Assembly: GCF_014472395.1 (NCBI RefSeq)
Contig: NZ_JACSZW010000009.1
Span: 124,001 to 188,000 of the forward strand
Length of the DNA stretch: 64,000 nucleotides
Source of the DNA: Pedobacter sp. N36a
GTDB lineage: Bacteria; Bacteroidota; Bacteroidia; Sphingobacteriales; Sphingobacteriaceae
Direction: 5' to 3'
Each line of letters starts with the position of its first letter. Positions within the stretch are counted from its first letter, which is position 1. The notes under the pieces were generated by a model. That model did not search any database. It had not been told where the DNA came from and saw nothing but the letters and a program-made list of their open reading frames with translations. This document shows, in pieces, positions 63,251 through 64,000 of the stretch. Made by a program: the position numbers and the translations under genes.

Positions 63251-63934
63251 TTACACAATTTGTGCATCCTGATGCACAACGCCAGCTTCACATTTGATGA
63301 TTCTGGAAGGTAAAGTGCGGATGATATGGTAGTCGTGGGTAGCCATCAATACTGCGGTTCCTCCCTGACTGATTTGTTTCAGTAACATCACGATTTCTTC
63401 GGAAGTATCCGGGTCCAGATTACCTGTAGGCTCATCGGCCAGGATAATTTCCGGGTTATTCAATAAAGCACGGGCAATCACCACACGCTGCTGCTCCCCA
63501 CCGGAAAGCTCATGCGGCATTTTTCTGATTTTAGAACGCAGACCTACTTTCTCCAGCACATCTTTAATGCGCTCCTGAATTAAAGCTGCATCTTTCCAGC
63601 CTGTTGCCTTCAATACAAACTCTAAGTTTTTTTCTACCGTTCTATCAGTCAGCAGTTGGAAATCCTGGAACACAATGCCCAGTTTCCTACGTAAATATGG
63701 TACATCTTTAATCGCCAGGTTCTTTAAATCAAATCCAGCAACCTGTCCTTCACCGTTTCCGATATGCAGGTCTCCATAAATGATTTTCAATAAACTACTT
63801 TTACCAGATCCTGTCTGACCGATTAGAAAAACGAATTCTCCCTTATCCACATTCAGATTTACATCAGACAAGACCAGGTGTTTCTGCTGGAACACATCTA
63901 CGTTCTTTAAATTTATAACTGCGTTTTCTGTCAT
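63251..63934 (-). CDS. ftsE: FtsE-like ABC ATP-binding protein
   Basis: 227 residues. Walker A GQTGSGKS at 39-46, signature LSGGEQQRV, Walker B ILADEPTGNLDP, and switch histidine in ATHDYH. Closest to FtsE, which with FtsX controls peptidoglycan hydrolases at division; LolD-type is an alternative. No ftsX is adjacent. Upstream bases to the window end (63935-64000) hold no clear gene. Confidence 0.8.
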   Translation of the reverse strand: MTENAVINLKNVDVFQQKHLVLSDVNLNVDKGEFVFLIGQTGSGKSSLLKIIYGDLHIGNGEGQVAGFDLKNLAIKDVPYLRRKLGIVFQDFQLLTDRTVEKNLEFVLKATGWKDAALIQERIKDVLEKVGLRSKIRKMPHELSGGEQQRVVIARALLNNPEIILADEPTGNLDPDTSEEIVMLLKQISQGGTAVLMATHDYHIIRTLPSRIIKCEAGVVHQDAQIV

Positions 63935-64000
63935 GTTTAAATATCTAATTTAGCAATTTGTCCGAAAGGCAAATCGTTCACAAAATTCATTATATAGGGT

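Noticed and set aside
1..64000. CRISPR arrays, insertion sequences, prophage, tRNA and rRNA genes
   Set aside because: No repeat-spacer pattern, transposase, terminal inverted repeat or tRNA cloverleaf was seen by eye.

Overview
The window looks like a chromosomal segment of a gliding-lineage Bacteroidota, most likely Pedobacter or a close Sphingobacteriaceae relative. The reasons are: a SusC/SusD pair; gliding-type genes (gldA, gldC, gldF, gldG); DUF3810 and DUF2520 proteins; a CcmD-like small protein; the near absence of Shine-Dalgarno sequences; and many Bacteroidota-type -7 promoter boxes (TAnnTTTG) close to start codons. No rRNA, tRNA, CRISPR array, insertion sequence or phage gene was seen. 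The species assignment is inference from gene content only.

Layout. 0.1-2.7 kb: TonB-dependent siderophore receptor with a promoter flanked by two inverted copies of an AT-rich Fur-like box. 2.9-6.6 kb: adiC-adiA, an arginine/agmatine antiporter and an arginine decarboxylase very like the enterobacterial acid-resistance pair. 6.7-8.9 kb: a cation-diffusion-facilitator homologue lacking the usual metal ligands, and a DcaP-like porin. 9.3-20.6 kb: ten tightly packed co-directional genes: a short AraC-type regulator, an OprP-like porin, a DASS dicarboxylate transporter, sdhCAB, then a TolC, a HlyD and two ABC-2 permeases with no ATPase. 20.7-24.5 kb: glyS, a glycerophosphodiesterase lipoprotein, gldA and a small beta-barrel protein. 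25.2-31.8 kb: a ROK repressor and a SusC/SusD pair without enzymes, lying between gldA and gldFG. 31.8-36.2 kb: gldF, gldG, dnaN, dedA.

36.2-43.5 kb (minus strand): M1 peptidase, dihydroorotase, DUF3810 protein, then hscA and a zinc phospholipase C-like protein. 43.6-46.0 kb: DEAD-box helicase, a small membrane protein, gldC and an unknown membrane protein. 46.1-47.2 kb: DUF421 protein and a methylguanine methyltransferase. 47.2-54.8 kb: system I cytochrome c maturation genes ccmB, ccmC, ccmD-like, ccmE and ccmF, interrupted by glutamate dehydrogenase and a lipoprotein MsrA. CcmE carries a Cys-type CxxxY heme site. 54.9-58.1 kb: DUF2520 protein, a 2Fe-2S ferredoxin, IscX, a KdsC-like phosphatase, a Spy-like periplasmic protein and Maf. 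58.1-63.9 kb (minus strand): FtsE-like ATPase, grpE-dnaJ, and natA-natB-ppx.

How the genes work together. The 9.3-20.6 kb block can be read as one unit. An outer-membrane porin and an inner-membrane C4-dicarboxylate/anion carrier would bring substrate in, the membrane-bound succinate/fumarate oxidoreductase would act on it, and a tripartite exporter would remove something under the same regulator. This is inferred from gene order and is the strongest candidate here for an undescribed system. The adiCA pair next to it is a complete proton-consuming arginine/agmatine cycle. The Ccm genes, HscA, ferredoxin and IscX together point to active cytochrome c and Fe-S biogenesis.
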